Source of the DNA: Begonia masoniana
Lineage: Eukaryota > Streptophyta > Magnoliopsida > Cucurbitales > Begoniaceae
Direction of reading: 5' to 3'
Assembly: GCA_022432975.1 (NCBI GenBank)
Contig: CM039512.1
Span: 38,131,936 to 38,195,935 of the forward strand
Length of the DNA: 64,000 bases
The notes beneath the pieces were generated by a model, which was not told the DNA's origin, did no database searches, and worked only from the letters and a program-made list of their open reading frames with translations. Of this stretch, positions 1 through 11,123 are shown one piece after another; position 1 is the stretch's first letter, and the number at the start of each line of letters is the position of its first letter. Both the position numbers and the translations under genes were made by a program.

Positions 1-130
1 TGAACGAAGAATATGAACGATGAACATGAATGATGTATATGAATGATGATTATGAACAATGAATATGAACGATGAATATGAATGATTTATATGAATGATT
101 ATTATGAACAATGAATATGAATGATGAACC
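1..130 (+). repeat. Short degenerate tandem repeats (ATGAAYGATG-like) in element I LTR
   Basis: Runs of ATGAACGATGAAT and ATGAATGATGTAT repeat with a period of about 12-13 bp. The same tract is at 9629-9760 in the 3' LTR, with several substitutions between the two copies. It sits just upstream of the acceptor-like arm, where other LTR families here carry other minisatellites. Confidence 0.75.
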
Positions 131-256
131 AGGATGAAGACTTGAATATGAGTATGAATAAGAAAAGATTCATGAGCATTTATTTCCTCAAAATGAGCAT
201 TCATGCATACTTATTAGTACTGCATTCCTTACTAAGCATTAGGCTTATAGTTTAAA

Positions 257-290
257 CCTTATGATGTAGGTGACGAGTTTTCAGGTGAGG
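257..290 (+). promoter_or_regulatory. Acceptor-like arm and following donor-like site of the LTR leader module
   Basis: CCTTATGATGTAGG (257-270) contains an acceptor-like TAG about 35 nt after a branch-point-like TTACTAAGC. After 15 nt comes CAGGTGAGG (282-290), a good match to a plant 5' splice site. The matching first arm is outside the window here but is seen in the 3' LTR at 9253-9264. Splicing is inferred. Confidence 0.4.
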
Positions 291-612
291 ATCTCAAAGT
301 TAATGAGGATGTCTAAGCTTGGTTGCTGGAAGGTTTTCAGGGAGCAAATCTGTGACTGGATGGCAAAGGAGACCCCTGGTTAATGTTTTTATGATTTTAG
401 TTATGATAACGAATATGATAGTTTAAGTAGGATGAGTCTATTTCATAACATTGAGTCTTCTTTTAAAGATGTCTGTTGACCACTAAATCTGGAAATAATT
501 TTAAGGAGGATTGGTTGGTCTGTTTGCTTAAGTCTTCCGCTATATGAATTCTGGGTGAGTTACTGATTTTCATTAATATGAATGTTATGCCATTGAAGTT
601 TGAAGTCAGTGA

Positions 613-955
613 AGGTTAAGCTATCGGATGATGAGAGTGCTATTTTGTCATCTAGTGATCGGTAGATGTAGTGCGTTTAAGCTATCGGATGATGATAGTG
701 CTATTTTGTCGTCTAGTGATCGGCAGATGAGGTGTATTTAAGTTACCGGATGATGTAAGTGTTATTTCATCGCCCAGTGACCGGTAGATGCAGAGTGTTT
801 AAGCCATCGGAAGATGTAAGTTTAATTTTGTCGTCAAGCTACCGGATGATGTGAGGGTTATCTTGTCGTTTAGTGACCGGTATGAGTAGTGTATTTGTGT
901 CACCGGATGATGAAGACGTTATTTTGTTGTCTAGTGACCGGTATGTGTAGCGTAT
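613..955 (+). repeat. Degenerate 61-bp tandem repeats in U5-side of element I LTR
   Basis: About five units of roughly 61 bp contain ATCGGATGATG near their start and TAGTGATCGGTAGATG near their end (some units CCGG for TCGG). The homologous tract is at 10251-10590. Related ATCGGYAGATG words occur in the nested solo LTR at 8320-8840. Confidence 0.8.
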
Positions 956-1488
956 TGCTGATGTTGAACGAGGTTAGTAAACCACGAGTGATGCACGTGC
1001 CCACCGGATGATATCTTCTATTTAGTGAAGTTTTAAAGGGTCACGTGTTAAGCACGTGCTCATCGGAAGATGTCCTCTATTAGGCGGTGATAAGTGAGTC
1101 ACACGAGTTTCACGTGACAAATCGGATGATGAAATCTTTCTCTACCGGAAGATGTGAACTCCTTGCTTGTCATTTAGCGACCGGCAGGAGTAAGTGATTA
1201 AGTATAGAAATCTGTTGGGGTATGATCGGCAGATGCAAGTTTATTTCTCCATCGGTAGGTGCAGCTTAAGAGCTAAAGTCTTTTATCGGATGGAGCATTT
1301 TATCCTGCCCGCCGGCAGATGTATAATGTACTCCTCTGCCGAGCGATGCCTAATGTGTGATATCTTAAGCTAAATTATGTTTCAGAAAAATATATATTAC
1401 CAAAAATGAGTAAAGTGTGAGTAATAAGAATTAAATGATTAAGAAAGTCATGAATTATTTGACGATTCCTCTGGGGTTGTTACAATTA

Positions 1489-1500
1489 TGGTATCAGAGC
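1489..1500 (+). other. Primer binding site (methionine tRNA), element I
   Basis: TGGTATCAGAGC lies 4 bp after the LTR end. It is complementary to the 3' end of plant methionine tRNA, the usual primer for minus-strand DNA synthesis in this group. The same 12 bases follow the 5' LTR of element B. Confidence 0.95.
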
Positions 1501-1574
1501 AAAACCGGGTTCTAAAATCGATTCTGTAGACTGCCACCCTGCACAGATTGCCATCTGAGTACAGTTCAGCAACT

Positions 1575-1637
1575 GTAAGTATTTATGATTTCAGTAAATG
1601 TCATTAAGTTAAGATGTATCTATAATTATTTGTCTAG
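1575..1637 (+). other. Candidate short leader intron before gag, element I
   Basis: CAACTGTAAGTAT gives a donor-like GTAAGT at 1575, and TTTGTCTAG/G gives an acceptor-like AG at 1636-1637, 12 nt before the gag ATG (1650). Element B has the same arrangement (35266-35330), and element A has GTAAGT just after its primer site on the minus strand. At 63 nt it would be short for a plant intron. Splicing is inferred. Confidence 0.4.
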
Positions 1638-1649
1638 GAATCCCAAAAA

Positions 1650-2640
1650 ATGGTTAGAGGTCAGCAGAGAGAGACCAATGAGGATAACAATACCATTGCT
1701 CAGTTGATAGAGTTGGTCATACGCCAATCTCGCCAGATCGAACAGCTGATGACTGCTAGAGAGGAACAAGGCAACTCAAGTACTAATGCAACTCATGATC
1801 ATGGGGGTGAGCGTTTCCACCGGCTTCGACCCCCGTTATTTAATGGACATGTTTCAGATCCTATTTATGCTGAGGAATGGGTTCAAAAGATAGAGGACAT
1901 GTTTAAGTATGCAAAGGTTGACGAAGGAGATAAGGTCACGTATGCTGTCTTTCATTTGGAATTGAGTGCAAGGCATTGGTGGGATTCAATCCAGAACACC
2001 GCTAACGCAGGAGCTATGACCTGGGAAATGTTTAAGACTGCCTTCTTTGACAAGTACTTCAATAGGACTGTTTGGGCCAACAAGAAGAAGGAGTTCATGA
2101 ATCTGTGACAGACTGGCTCTGTGACGGATTACATATGCAAATTTGATACTTTATCACGGTTTTCTCCCCGAATGATTGAGGATAATGAGGACAGGATTTA
2201 CCAATTTGTTCAAGGAGTGAAGCCGAGTTTGTACATGAAAGTAAAGACTGCTGGGATACACAATGTACTTTATGGTGAAGTGAAAGCTAAGGCCTTTGAG
2301 CTGGAAGAGGCTGAAATGACAGCATATGCACAGCGTGAGCAGCCAAGAAAATTCATGAAGGAAACTCAGCCGCCACCACGTCAGAACAAAGGATGGCAGC
2401 CGCAACAGAACAGGGGACCACCACAACAACATCAAGGTATAAAGAGACCCTACAATCCAAATGATGATCAGGGAAAAGGAAAGCGACCAATGGCCCCTCT
2501 ATGCCCCACCTGTCAGAAGAACCATCCCGGAGAATGCAAGTTACTTTCTGGCTGCTATTTTAGATGTGACAAGGTCGGACATGTAGTCAGAGACTGCCCC
2601 AAACCACCCGGTCCAAACCGAGCAAGAGTAATGCCCCGAG
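1650..2640 (+). pseudogene. gag: gag of element I (capsid and nucleocapsid), interrupted
   Basis: The frame opens MVRGQQRETNED and contains the plant Retrotrans_gag region, with AEEWVQKIEDMF, ARHWWDSI and FFDKYF in order. A TGA at 2106 breaks it, but the frame continues with the same homology. A proline/glutamine-rich linker precedes the zinc knuckle at about 2560-2600. That knuckle reads CYFRC...H...C, so three residues rather than two separate the first cysteines, owing to an extra TTT codon. The first glycine is also replaced by aspartate (CDKVGH), which probably weakens nucleic-acid binding. Gag normally packages the element RNA in cytoplasmic particles. Identification is firm; function is unlikely. 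Confidence 0.92.
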
Positions 2641-2990
2641 TCTTTGCTATGATGGAAGACGAAGACACCATGCAGCATACGGTCATAACAGGTACAATTA
2701 TGATCTATGGTGTTTCTGCTTATACACTTATAAACACGGGTGCCCCACACTCATTTATTGCAACCTTGTTTGCGTGTAAGCATAAGTTAGAATACTTACC
2801 AGCTGATAAGCCATTTAGTGTTATGTTACCATCAGGAAAGTCCTTGTATTCTGAGTAGATATTGAAAGGCAATATTGTGTCCCTATGAGATAAGAAGTTA
2901 TATGTAGAACTGATTGTAGTTGACATGAAGGGATATGAAGTTATATTAGGAATGAATTGGTTATCCAGGCATTATGCCACGATAAGTTGT
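2641..2990 (+). pseudogene. Aspartic protease domain of element I, active site mutated
   Basis: It continues gag in the same frame. The catalytic motif expected as LIDTGATHSFI reads LINTGAPHSFI, so the active-site aspartate is asparagine. Two stops follow (TAG 2856, TGA 2886), before the conserved [11 protein letters not shown] region that closes the domain. The family enzyme cleaves the Gag-Pol polyprotein. Element B keeps the intact DTG. Confidence 0.88.
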
Positions 2991-4735
2991 AGGTCTGGAT
3001 TAGTCGAGTTTCGACCCCGTAATGGAGATCAGTACACTTTCCAAGCTATCCCAAAAATAAGTAAAATATCGATTATATCCTCGCTAAAGGCTCAGCGGTT
3101 ATTGAAAGATGGTTGTGAGAGCTATCTAGCTAGTGTAATCGATATTTGGGTAAAGAACAAAGTAGAGCTGCAAGATATTTCTATAGTTAAAGAGTTCCCT
3201 GATGTGTTTATGGATAAATTGCCAGAATTACCACCCGATAGAGAAATAGAATTTGTAATTGATACATATCCCGAGGCACTACCCGTATCTAAGAATCCTT
3301 ATCGCATGGCACCTGTTGAGCTAAAGGAGTTAAAAGTCCAACTACAGGAATTAGTAGACAAGGGATTCATACGCTCCAGTAGTTCTCCCTTGGGTGCGCC
3401 TGTGTTATTCGTTAAGAAGAAAGATGGTTCCCTAAGGATGTGCATAGATTACCGAGAACTGAACAAGTTGACAATTAAGAATAAATACCCCTTGCCCCGA
3501 ATTGACGACTTATTTGACCAATTGCAAGGAGCTAAGGTGTTTTCAAAGATTGACTTGCGTTCGGGGTACTACCAACTGATGGTTAAGGAAAGTGATATAC
3601 CTAAGACAGCTTTTAGGACCCGTTATGGACATTATGAATTCCTTGTGATGTCGTTTGGGTTAACCAATGCACCTGCAGCTTTTATGGATTTGATGAATCG
3701 AGTGTTTCGTGATTACTTGGACGAGTTTGTGATTGTATTTATAGATGATATTCTCATATACTCACAGACTGAAGCTGACCATATAGAATACTTAAGGATA
3801 GTTTTGACCACCCTGAGACAACAACAACTTTATGCTAAGTTATCCAAATGTGAGTTCTGGTTGTATAGGGTTAACTTTTTAGGCCATGTCATTTCTGCTG
3901 AGGGTATATCAGTAGATCCAATTAAGATTCAGGCTGTTAAGGACTGGCCACAGCCGAGGAATGTCAGTGAAGTCCGTAGTTTTCTTGGTTTGGCAGGCTA
4001 TTATAGGAAGTTTATTAAAGGATTTTCTATGATAGCTAAGCCTTTAACTAGTTTAACAAAGAAGGACACCAAGTACTCTTGGACCAAAGCTTGTGAAGAT
4101 GGCTTCCAGACACTTAAGCGGAAGTTAACGACAGCCCCACTTTTGACTCTCCCAACTATAGGAGGAAAGTTTAGTGTTTATTGTGATGCATCCAAAATTG
4201 GACTGTGGTGTGTTTTGATGCAGGAAGGCAAGGTTATAGCGTATACCTCTAGGCAGCTAAAGAACTATGAACAGAACTACCCCACTCACGATTTGGAATT
4301 AGCCGCAGTTGTTTTTGTATTAAAGATTTAGAGACATTATCTATATCGACAACAGTGTGAGGAATTTTCCGACCATAAAAGCCTGAAGTAACTCTTTACT
4401 CAAAAGGAATTAAACATGAGACAGAGACGTTGGTTAGAATTTGTTAAAGACTATGACTTCGAAATTAAGTATCATCCAGGCAAGGCTAATGCTGTAGCTG
4501 ATGCTTTAAGCAGAATGTCAACGACAATGCAACTCGCGTTATCAACCATGTCTATACCTTTGACGAAGGAAGTTCAGAGGTTCGAATTGGAAATAGTTCC
4601 CGAGCTGTCAGCTTTACTGGCTGGTTTATCTATCCGACCAACTATTTTGGACAAGATCAAAGAGGCACAACGAAAGGATTCAAAAGAGAATAGTAGCATG
4701 ATGAAAGTTAAAGGACGCCTCCTCGCAGTTCAGTC
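2991..4735 (+). pseudogene. pol: Reverse transcriptase and RNase H of element I
   Basis: A 468-codon open stretch from 2925 runs through the protease end and all of reverse transcriptase. It has [10 protein letters not shown], the [12 protein letters not shown] palm entry, [25 protein letters not shown] and the catalytic FIDDIL (about 3737-3754). RNase H follows, with [30 protein letters not shown] and DHKSLK. TAG at 4329 replaces a tryptophan and TAA at 4389 comes after SDHKSLK; the frame then resumes at [33 protein letters not shown]. The domain set is complete, but stops would prevent a full product. Confidence 0.95.
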
Positions 4736-4739
4736 TCTC

Positions 4740-6069
4740 TAATGATGGTATTTTGAAATTTAAGAACCGATGGTACATTCCGAATGATAAGGAGTTGCGC
4801 GAGTTGATCTTGGCTGAAGCCCATTCTTCTTCCTTTTCTGTACATCCTGGTAGCCCCAAAATGTATCGGGATTTAAGGTTACATTATTGGTGGCCAAATA
4901 TGAAGAGGGATGTTGCTATGTATGTGGAGTCATGTTTGGTATGCCAACAGGTTAAAGCAGAACACCAACGCCCAAGAGGTACCCTTCAACCTCTACCAAT
5001 CCCTGAGTGGAAATGGGAAAACATTGCCATGGATTTTGTTGTAGGTTTGCCAAAAACAACTAAAGGACATGATAGTATTTGGGTCGTGGTTGATAGAATG
5101 ACAAAATCGGCACACTTTATACCTGTAAGAATGACTTTCACAATGGACCAGCTTGCTGATCTGTATGTCCAAGAAATCATCAGATTGCATGGAATTCCTT
5201 TATCTATTGTATCCGATCGTGATCCTAGATTCACCTCAAGGTTTTGGCAAAGTTTGCAAGGCACATTAGGATCAAAGTTATCTTTCAGCACTGCCTTCCA
5301 CCCACAAACCGATGGACAATCTGAACGGACAATTCAAATACTCGAGGACATGTTGAAGGCATGTGTGCTTGAGTTCCAGACGTCGTGGAGTCGATACCTG
5401 CCATTGGTTGAATTCTCTTACAACAATAGTTACCAGTCCACCATAGGTATGGCACCTTATGAAGCACTGTATGGCAGAAAGTGCAGGTCACCTTTGTACT
5501 AGGATGAGGTCGGTGAAGCAAAACTCCTAGGTTCCAAGATTTTGCATCAGATGTCGGACAAGATTGCCACTATTAGGAAAAGAATGATAACTGCACAGAG
5601 CCGACAGAAGAGTTATGCAGACCAGAGGAGAAGAGACCTTGAGTTTTCTGTTGGTGTTGAAGTTTTCCTGAGGATTTTACCATTTAAAGGAGTTTTTAGA
5701 TTTGGTAAGAAAGGAAAGCTAAACCCATGATTTATTGGACCATTCCCCATCTTAGAAAGGATTGGCAGTACGTCTTATAGATTGCAATTGCCTCCATCAT
5801 TGGAAACGATTCATAATGTCTTCCATGTGTCAATGTTAAGAAAATGCATACGGAACCCTACTCAAGTTGTTAAACCAGTGGATTTTGAGATTGAGCCGAC
5901 ACTAACGTATGAAGAGAAGCCAGTACGAATTTTGGAATCTGCAGTGAAAACTCTGAGGAATAAGGAAATCCCCCTTGTGAAAGTTTTATGGATGAATCAT
6001 GGTATTGAGGAAGCCACATGGGAAAGACGGCAGGACATGATGGACAAATATCCAGAACTCTTCGCTTGA
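4740..6069 (+). pseudogene. pol: Integrase of element I with C-terminal tail
   Basis: After a frameshift near 4740 the integrase reads in a new frame. The HHCC zinc finger is seen as AHSSSFSVHPG then CLVCQQVK. The DDE core includes [23 protein letters not shown] and HPQTDGQSERT with a following glutamate. Stops at 5500 (TAG for the tryptophan of YWY/YWD) and 5728 (TGA for arginine in KLNPRF) break it. The C-terminus has GKLNP, YRLQLPP, HNVFHVSMLRK and the chromodomain-like tail LVKVLWMNHGIEEATWERRQDMMDKYPELF, typical of plant chromoviruses. The final stop at 6069 lies 42 bp before the 3' LTR. Confidence 0.94.
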
Positions 6070-6096
6070 TCAATTTTCGGGGACGAAAATTTTGTT

Positions 6097-6110
6097 TAAG
6101 GAGGGGTGGA
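6097..6110 (+). other. Polypurine tract, element I
   Basis: TTAAGGAGGGGTGGA ends directly before the TGTAACACC start of the 3' LTR. It is the expected plus-strand primer. Confidence 0.85.
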
Positions 6111-6270
6111 TGTAACACCTGACAACTTCAATCAGGTGACTTCCTAACTGAATTAACGGCCATGATTATTCAATCTTCACGGTTTAGAATTTTATGCCAA
6201 GCTTAATTAATTACATGTGGATTTAAACTAGGTTGAGTGGCAAAGTTGTAATAATGGAGGATTGAGACCA

Positions 6271-6280
6271 GTATTTAAAG
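6271..6280 (+). promoter_or_regulatory. TATA-like box in element I LTR
   Basis: GTATTTAAAG is followed at 6340-6390 by a CT-rich stretch suited to transcription start. The related solo LTR has the same motif at 6766-6774 in the same context. Confidence 0.5.
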
Positions 6281-6765
6281 AAAAAGGAAAGGATTCAAAC
6301 CTCATTTAAACCACTGTAGCCGTCATCTCTTACTCTCGGCAATTTCCCCTCCCGAGCTCTCGCTCTCTGTCAGCTGGAAATTCCTCTTTCGACAATCGGT
6401 TTCCTTGCTGCTTCTCGGCTACTTTGTGCTCGAGGTACGAGTTTGGCAATGTACCTATCTTTTAGTTGTTAAGCTCTGTTTTCTGCTATGTGTTGAAGTT
6501 CTGGGTTCTTCAATGGCCGAGTATTAGTAAGGGTATTTTAAAATCTGAAAATGGTAATGTCATTCCGAATCGATTTTGGACATTAAACAACCAACCCTGA
6601 ATTATTGTAACACCCGAGTTACGACTAGGTAATTTTCCTAACTGTATTAACAGTCATGAATATTTAATCTTCGCGGTTTAGAATTTTAAGACAAGTGTAA
6701 TTAATTGCATGTGGGTTTAAACTAGGTCGAGTGGCAAAGTTGTAATAATAGAGGGCTTAGACCGA

Positions 6766-6774
6766 TATTTAAAG
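6766..6774 (+). promoter_or_regulatory. TATA-like box in solo LTR 6606-9009
   Basis: TATTTAAAG sits in the same position as in the host LTR, about 70 bp before a CT-rich tract. Confidence 0.45.
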
Positions 6775-7305
6775 GAAGTGGAAATGATTTAAACCTCATT
6801 AACTCACTGTAGCCGACATCCTCCATTCTCGGCGATTCCTTCTCTCGCAAGCTCTCGCCCTCTGCCTGCCTGTAATCCTTCCTTCGACGACCAGTTCCCT
6901 TACTATTTCTCGGTTACCTTACGCTCGAGGTATGAGTTAGACAATGTAGTTATCAGTTAATCGTTTAGCTCTGTTTTCAGCTTGAACCCGTAACTCAAAT
7001 CCTTAAACAACAGGGTAATAATATAGTTCATTGTTAATCTGAGAGTGATAATGTCATTCCGAATCAGTTTTGGACATTTAAAAACAATCAACCCTGAGTA
7101 ACCGATAGTCGAATCTGTCTATTTCAGTTCTTGGATTTCAGATTTTGCACAGAGCGTTAGACTAAGGATTCAGGATGGCTTTGTCTATTAGACCCTAGGA
7201 TGACTTGAGATTAGAACTTATACGACTTTGTTTTAACTACTGCAATGTGAATGTTTTAGGTGAAGAAGTTTGAAGAGAAAGAGCTCAAAGTGCTAAGGAG
7301 ACCAA

Positions 7306-7958
7306 GTAAGTGAATGTATAGGTTTCTCGGTCAATAGGACCCTACATCAAAGGATGCTAAGTAGAAACTCGTACGATGATTAGTAGTTCTTTCATGTTAC
7401 TGTCTAGCATTTATGTCGACGATTGGTTCGATAGTAAGCTTTTCATACTGGCTGAATGTTCTGTCCTACAGCTTGGACGAGTTAAAGAACCCCATGCTCA
7501 TGCATTATCAATGTTTTATGCACATGAAAATGTTTTAAAAGCATGTTCTCTCATGAACAAGATAAGATGATAAAATCCCTACAACGTGGATGAGTGGGGG
7601 TTGGGGGCGGTTCGGCGTATGTCACAGTCCACAGTAGGACATATGAATACAACCCGCAGTAGGGACCATGATCAAACTCACTGTCGAACACCCTTTACCG
7701 GCACAAATCCTCTCTCATCCCACGCAACATGAACAATGATATGAATAACGAATATGGTTCAGCGATATGGACTATAATACGAACGATGAATGTGTTTCAG
7801 CGATGTGAATTATGTTATGAATGATGAATATGGAATAATGATTATGAACAAGAAAAGACTCATGACCACGTTTTTCTCTGAATTATGCATTCATGCAGTC
7901 ATGTTATTGTTGCATTCCTTACTAAGCATTAGGCTTATAGTTTAAACCTTTGATGTAG
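7306..7958 (+). other. Candidate LTR leader intron with complementary arms (solo LTR 6606-9009)
   Basis: The donor-like GTAAGT is at 7306. The hairpin GGTC-AATAG-GACC (7329-7341) precedes arm 1, CTACATCAAAGG (7342-7353). Arm 2, CCTTTGATGTAG (7947-7958), is its exact reverse complement and ends at the acceptor-like AG. A branch-point-like TACTAAG lies about 35 nt before the AG. The next donor-like site, CAGGTGAGG, follows after 15 nt. The complementarity is observed; splicing is inferred. Confidence 0.45.
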
Positions 7959-8319
7959 GTGACGAGTTTTCAGGTGAGGGATTCAAGTTAAATGAGGAAG
8001 TCTAAGTTTGGCTGTTGGAGAATGCTCAGTGTGACAGTGAAGGCTGGATTGGCGAATAAGTTCTCTGGTTTATGCTCTATGAACATTATTAATGATTTTA
8101 ATATGGAAGTATAAGTAGAATGAAGTTATTCCATAGTACTGGGATTGGAAATTATCTGGATGCTCACTGGATAGAGGATGGTACAGTTTATTGAATATCT
8201 TTTGTTTAAGACTTCCGATATATGTACTCTGAGGGAATTATTGATTTCTGTTTATAGAAATGTTAAGTCTAGAAAGTTTGAGACTTGTTCATGATTATGT
8301 CTATTGGGAGATGTTGTTT

Positions 8320-8840
8320 AGTCCTACCGGTAGGAGTGGTGTGTTTTCTATCGGTAGATGCAGGGTGTTTTCTATCAGTAGTTGTAGTATGTTATCAGTC
8401 GGTAAATATAAAGGATTTCTTTTGCTATCGGTAGAAGTAGTGAGATTTCTGTCGGTAGATACAGTGTGTTTATATCGGGTGATGTAGGAGTCTTTTTCTC
8501 TGTTGCCTAGTCATCGGTAGATGTAGTTTATATATTTTTCCTGCTGACGTCATCGGCAGATACAGTTTGTTTATCTTCCTGCTGACGTCATCGGCAGATG
8601 TAGTTTATATACCTTCCTGCTGATGACAACGGCAGACGCGGTTTGATTATCTGCCGGCTGACGTCATCGGCAGATGCGGTTTGTATATCTGCCGACGAAC
8701 GTTTAATGAATCACGTGAAATGCACGGGATAACCGGAAGATGTAGCTTTGGTTTATCGGTAGATGTGAGCCCTCTCCTGCCTTGTCGTTTAGTGATCGGC
8801 AGATGAGAGTGAAGTTTTGTCGTTGAGTTCGGTAGATGCC
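8320..8840 (+). repeat. Degenerate repeats with ATCGGYAGATG core
   Basis: More than ten variants of CATCGGCAGATG or TATCGGTAGATG are spaced at 25-50 bp, some coupled to CTGCTGACGTCATCGG. They lie in the U5-side position where element I has its 61-bp repeats. Confidence 0.65.
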
Positions 8841-9216
8841 TTTTTTTTTAAAATCCCCCAACCAAATGTCTTATTTCATTGTCCATGTCCTACATGTGAC
8901 TACAGAATTAGTATTTCCGCTGCTTAGTAAAAAAAAATAAAATATATAAAAGAGTGAAAGGAGTGAGTAAAGTCATGAATTACGTGGCGATCCTTCCCGG
9001 GTCGTTACAATTATCGCTAACCGTATCTGTCTGTTTTGGGTTTTGGATTTCAAACTGCACAGAGAACTATACTAAGGATTCGGGAGTGACTATAGCTATT
9101 AGACCCTAGGATGACTTGTGATTAGAACTAATAGGATTTCGTTTTAACCACTGCAATGTAAGCGTTTTAGGTGAAGAAGTTGAAGAGAAAGGAGCTCAAA
9201 TTGCTAAGGAGACCAG

Positions 9217-9907
9217 GTAAGTGAATGTGTAGGTTTCTAGGTCATTAGGACCCTACATCAAAGGATGCTAGGTAGAAACCCATATGATGATTAAAAGTTT
9301 CCCCTTATGTTACTGTCTAATGTTTATGCTGATGATTAGCTCAGTGGTAAGGTTTCACGTCAAATGGTGCTCTGTTCAGTAGCTTGATGGTTTAAGAATC
9401 TTCATGTTCATGCATCATAAATGTTTTATGCATATGAAAATGTTTTAAGAGTATACTTTCTCATGAACAAGATAAGAATATAAAACTTATGCAACGTGAA
9501 TTAAGTGAAGGTTGAGGGCGGTTTGGCGTATGTCACTGTCCAAAAGAAGGACCATGATACGACCCGCAAGGGAACTATGTGCACTCTCACTGTCAAACCC
9601 CCTTTACCGGCACAAATCCTCCCTTAATCCAGACAACGTGAACGAAGAATATGAACAATAAACATGAATGATGTATATGAATGATGATTATGAACAATGA
9701 ATATGAACGATGAATATGAATGATGTATATGAATGATGATTATGAAAAATGAATATGAATGATGAACCAGGATGAAGACTTGAATATGAGTATGAATAAG
9801 AAAAGATTCATGAGCATTTATTTCCTCAAAATGAGCATCCATGCATACTTATTAGTACTGCATTCCTTACTAAGCATTAGGCTTATAGTTTAAACCTTAT
9901 GATGTAG
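9217..9907 (+). other. Candidate LTR leader intron with complementary arms (element I 3' LTR)
   Basis: The donor-like AG/GTAAGT is at 9215-9222. The hairpin is GGTC-ATTAG-GACC (9240-9252). Arm 1 is CTACATCAAAGG (9253-9264). Arm 2 is CCTTATGATGTAGG (9895-9908), complementary with one extra base. TTACTAAGC at 9867-9875 is branch-point-like. The AT-rich short repeats lie between the arms. Confidence 0.42.
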
Positions 9908-10250
9908 GTGACGAGTTTTCAGGTGAGGATCTCAAAGTTAATGAGGATGTCTAAGCTCGGTTGCTGGAAGGTTTTCAGGGAGCAAATCTGTGACTGGATG
10001 GCAAAGGAGACCTCTGGTTAATGTTTTTATGATTTTAGTTATGATAACTAATATGATAGTTTAAGTAGGATGAGTCTATTTCATAACATTGAGTCTTCTT
10101 TTAAAGATGTCGGTTGACCACTGAATCTGGAAATAATTTTAAGGAGGATTGGTTGGTCTGTTTGCTTAAGTCTTCCGCTATATGAATTCTGGGTGAGTTA
10201 TTGATTTTCATTAATATGAATGTTATGTCATTGAAGTTTGAAGTCAGTGA

Positions 10251-10590
10251 AGGTTAAGCTATCAGATGATGAGAGTGCTATTTTGTTATCTAGTGATCGG
10301 TAGATGTAGTACGTTTAAGCTATCGGATGATGAGAGTGCTATTTTGTCGTCTAGCGATCGACAAATGAGATGTATTTAAGTTACCGGATGATGTAAGTGT
10401 TATTTCATCGCCCAGTGACCGGTAGATGCAGAGTGTTTAAGCCATCGGAAGATGTAAGTTTAATTTTGTCGTCTAGCTACCGGATGATGTGAGCGTTATC
10501 TTTGTCGTTTAGTGACCGGTATGAGTAGTGTATTTGAGTCACCGGATGATGAAAACGTTATTTTGTCGTCTAGTGACCGGTATGTGTAGC
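10251..10590 (+). repeat. Degenerate 61-bp tandem repeats (3' LTR copy)
   Basis: This is the same array as at 613-955, with a few substitutions between the LTR copies. Confidence 0.8.
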
Positions 10591-11123
10591 GTATTGCTGA
10601 TGTTGAACGAGGTTAGTGAACCACGAGTGATGCACATGTCCACCGAATGATATCTTCTATCTAGTGAAGTTTTAAAGGGTCACGTGTTAAGCACGTGCTC
10701 ATCGGAAGATGTCCTCTATTAGGCGGTGATCAATGAGTCGCGCGAGTTTCACGTAACGAATCGGATGATGAAATCTTTCTCTACCGGAAGATGTGAACTC
10801 CTTGCTTGTCATTTAGCGACCGGCTGGAGTAAGTGATTAAGTATAGAAATCTGTTGAGGTATGATCGGCAGATGCAAGTTTATTTCTCCATCGGTAGGTG
10901 CAGCTTAAGAGCTAAAGTCTTTTATCGGATGGAGCATTTTACCCTGCCCGCCGGCAGATGTATAATGTACTCCTCTGCCGAGCGATGCCTAATGTGTGAT
11001 GTCTTAAGCTAAATTATGTTTCAGAAAAATATATATTACCAAAAATGAGTAAAGTGTGAGTAATAAGAATTAAATGATTAATAAAGTCATGAATTATGTG
11101 ACGATTCCTCTAGGGTCGTTACA

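Larger units (their letters stand above)
1..1484 (+). repeat. 5' LTR of element I (3' part only)
   Basis: It ends with TTACA at 1484, five bases before the primer binding site, and matches 9629-11123 nearly base for base. It holds AT-rich short repeats (1-130), an acceptor-like arm (257-270), a donor-like CAGGTGAGG (282-290) and degenerate 61-bp repeats (613-955). The TG start, TATA box and first splice-donor-like site lie upstream of the window. Confidence 0.93.
6606..9009 (+). repeat. Solo LTR (2404 bp) related to element I LTR, TSD ATTAT
   Basis: It starts TGTAACACCC and ends GTTACA, with ATTAT at both 6601-6605 and 9010-9014. The host LTR resumes without loss (CCCTGAATTAT then CGCTAACC). 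It is homologous to its host throughout but clearly diverged. A solo LTR arises when the two LTRs of an element recombine and delete the interior. Confidence 0.95.
1..11123 (+). mobile_element. Ty3/gypsy LTR retrotransposon (element I), 5' end off-window, solo LTR nested in its 3' LTR
   Basis: The order is partial 5' LTR (1-1484), methionine-tRNA primer site, gag, protease, reverse transcriptase, RNase H, integrase (1650-6069), polypurine tract and 3' LTR (6111-11123). The domain order and the conserved C-terminal tail after integrase fit plant Ty3/gypsy chromoviruses. Window base 1 aligns with 9629 in the 3' LTR, and the two LTR copies differ only by scattered substitutions and small indels, so insertion was fairly recent. 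The sequence right after the 3' LTR (from 11124) reappears at 23873 inside the 5' LTR of element A, so element I sits inside A's 3' LTR. Its reading frame has seven stops and one frameshift, so it is not autonomous. Confidence 0.93.
6111..11123 (+). repeat. 3' LTR of element I, split by a solo LTR
   Basis: It starts TGTAACACCT and ends GTTACA (11123). Without the solo LTR and one TSD copy (2409 bp) it is about 2.6 kb. It contains a TATA box, a pyrimidine-rich start region, the candidate leader-intron module (9217-9907), AT-rich short repeats and degenerate 61-bp repeats. Confidence 0.93.

Noticed and set aside
1489..1500. tRNA gene
   Set aside because: The methionine-tRNA match is only the 12-base primer site; no cloverleaf surrounds it. 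The same holds for 35183 and 19819.
4986..5521. Antisense frames in integrase (101, 65 and 78 codons)
   Set aside because: They are shadows of the integrase coding strand in element I.
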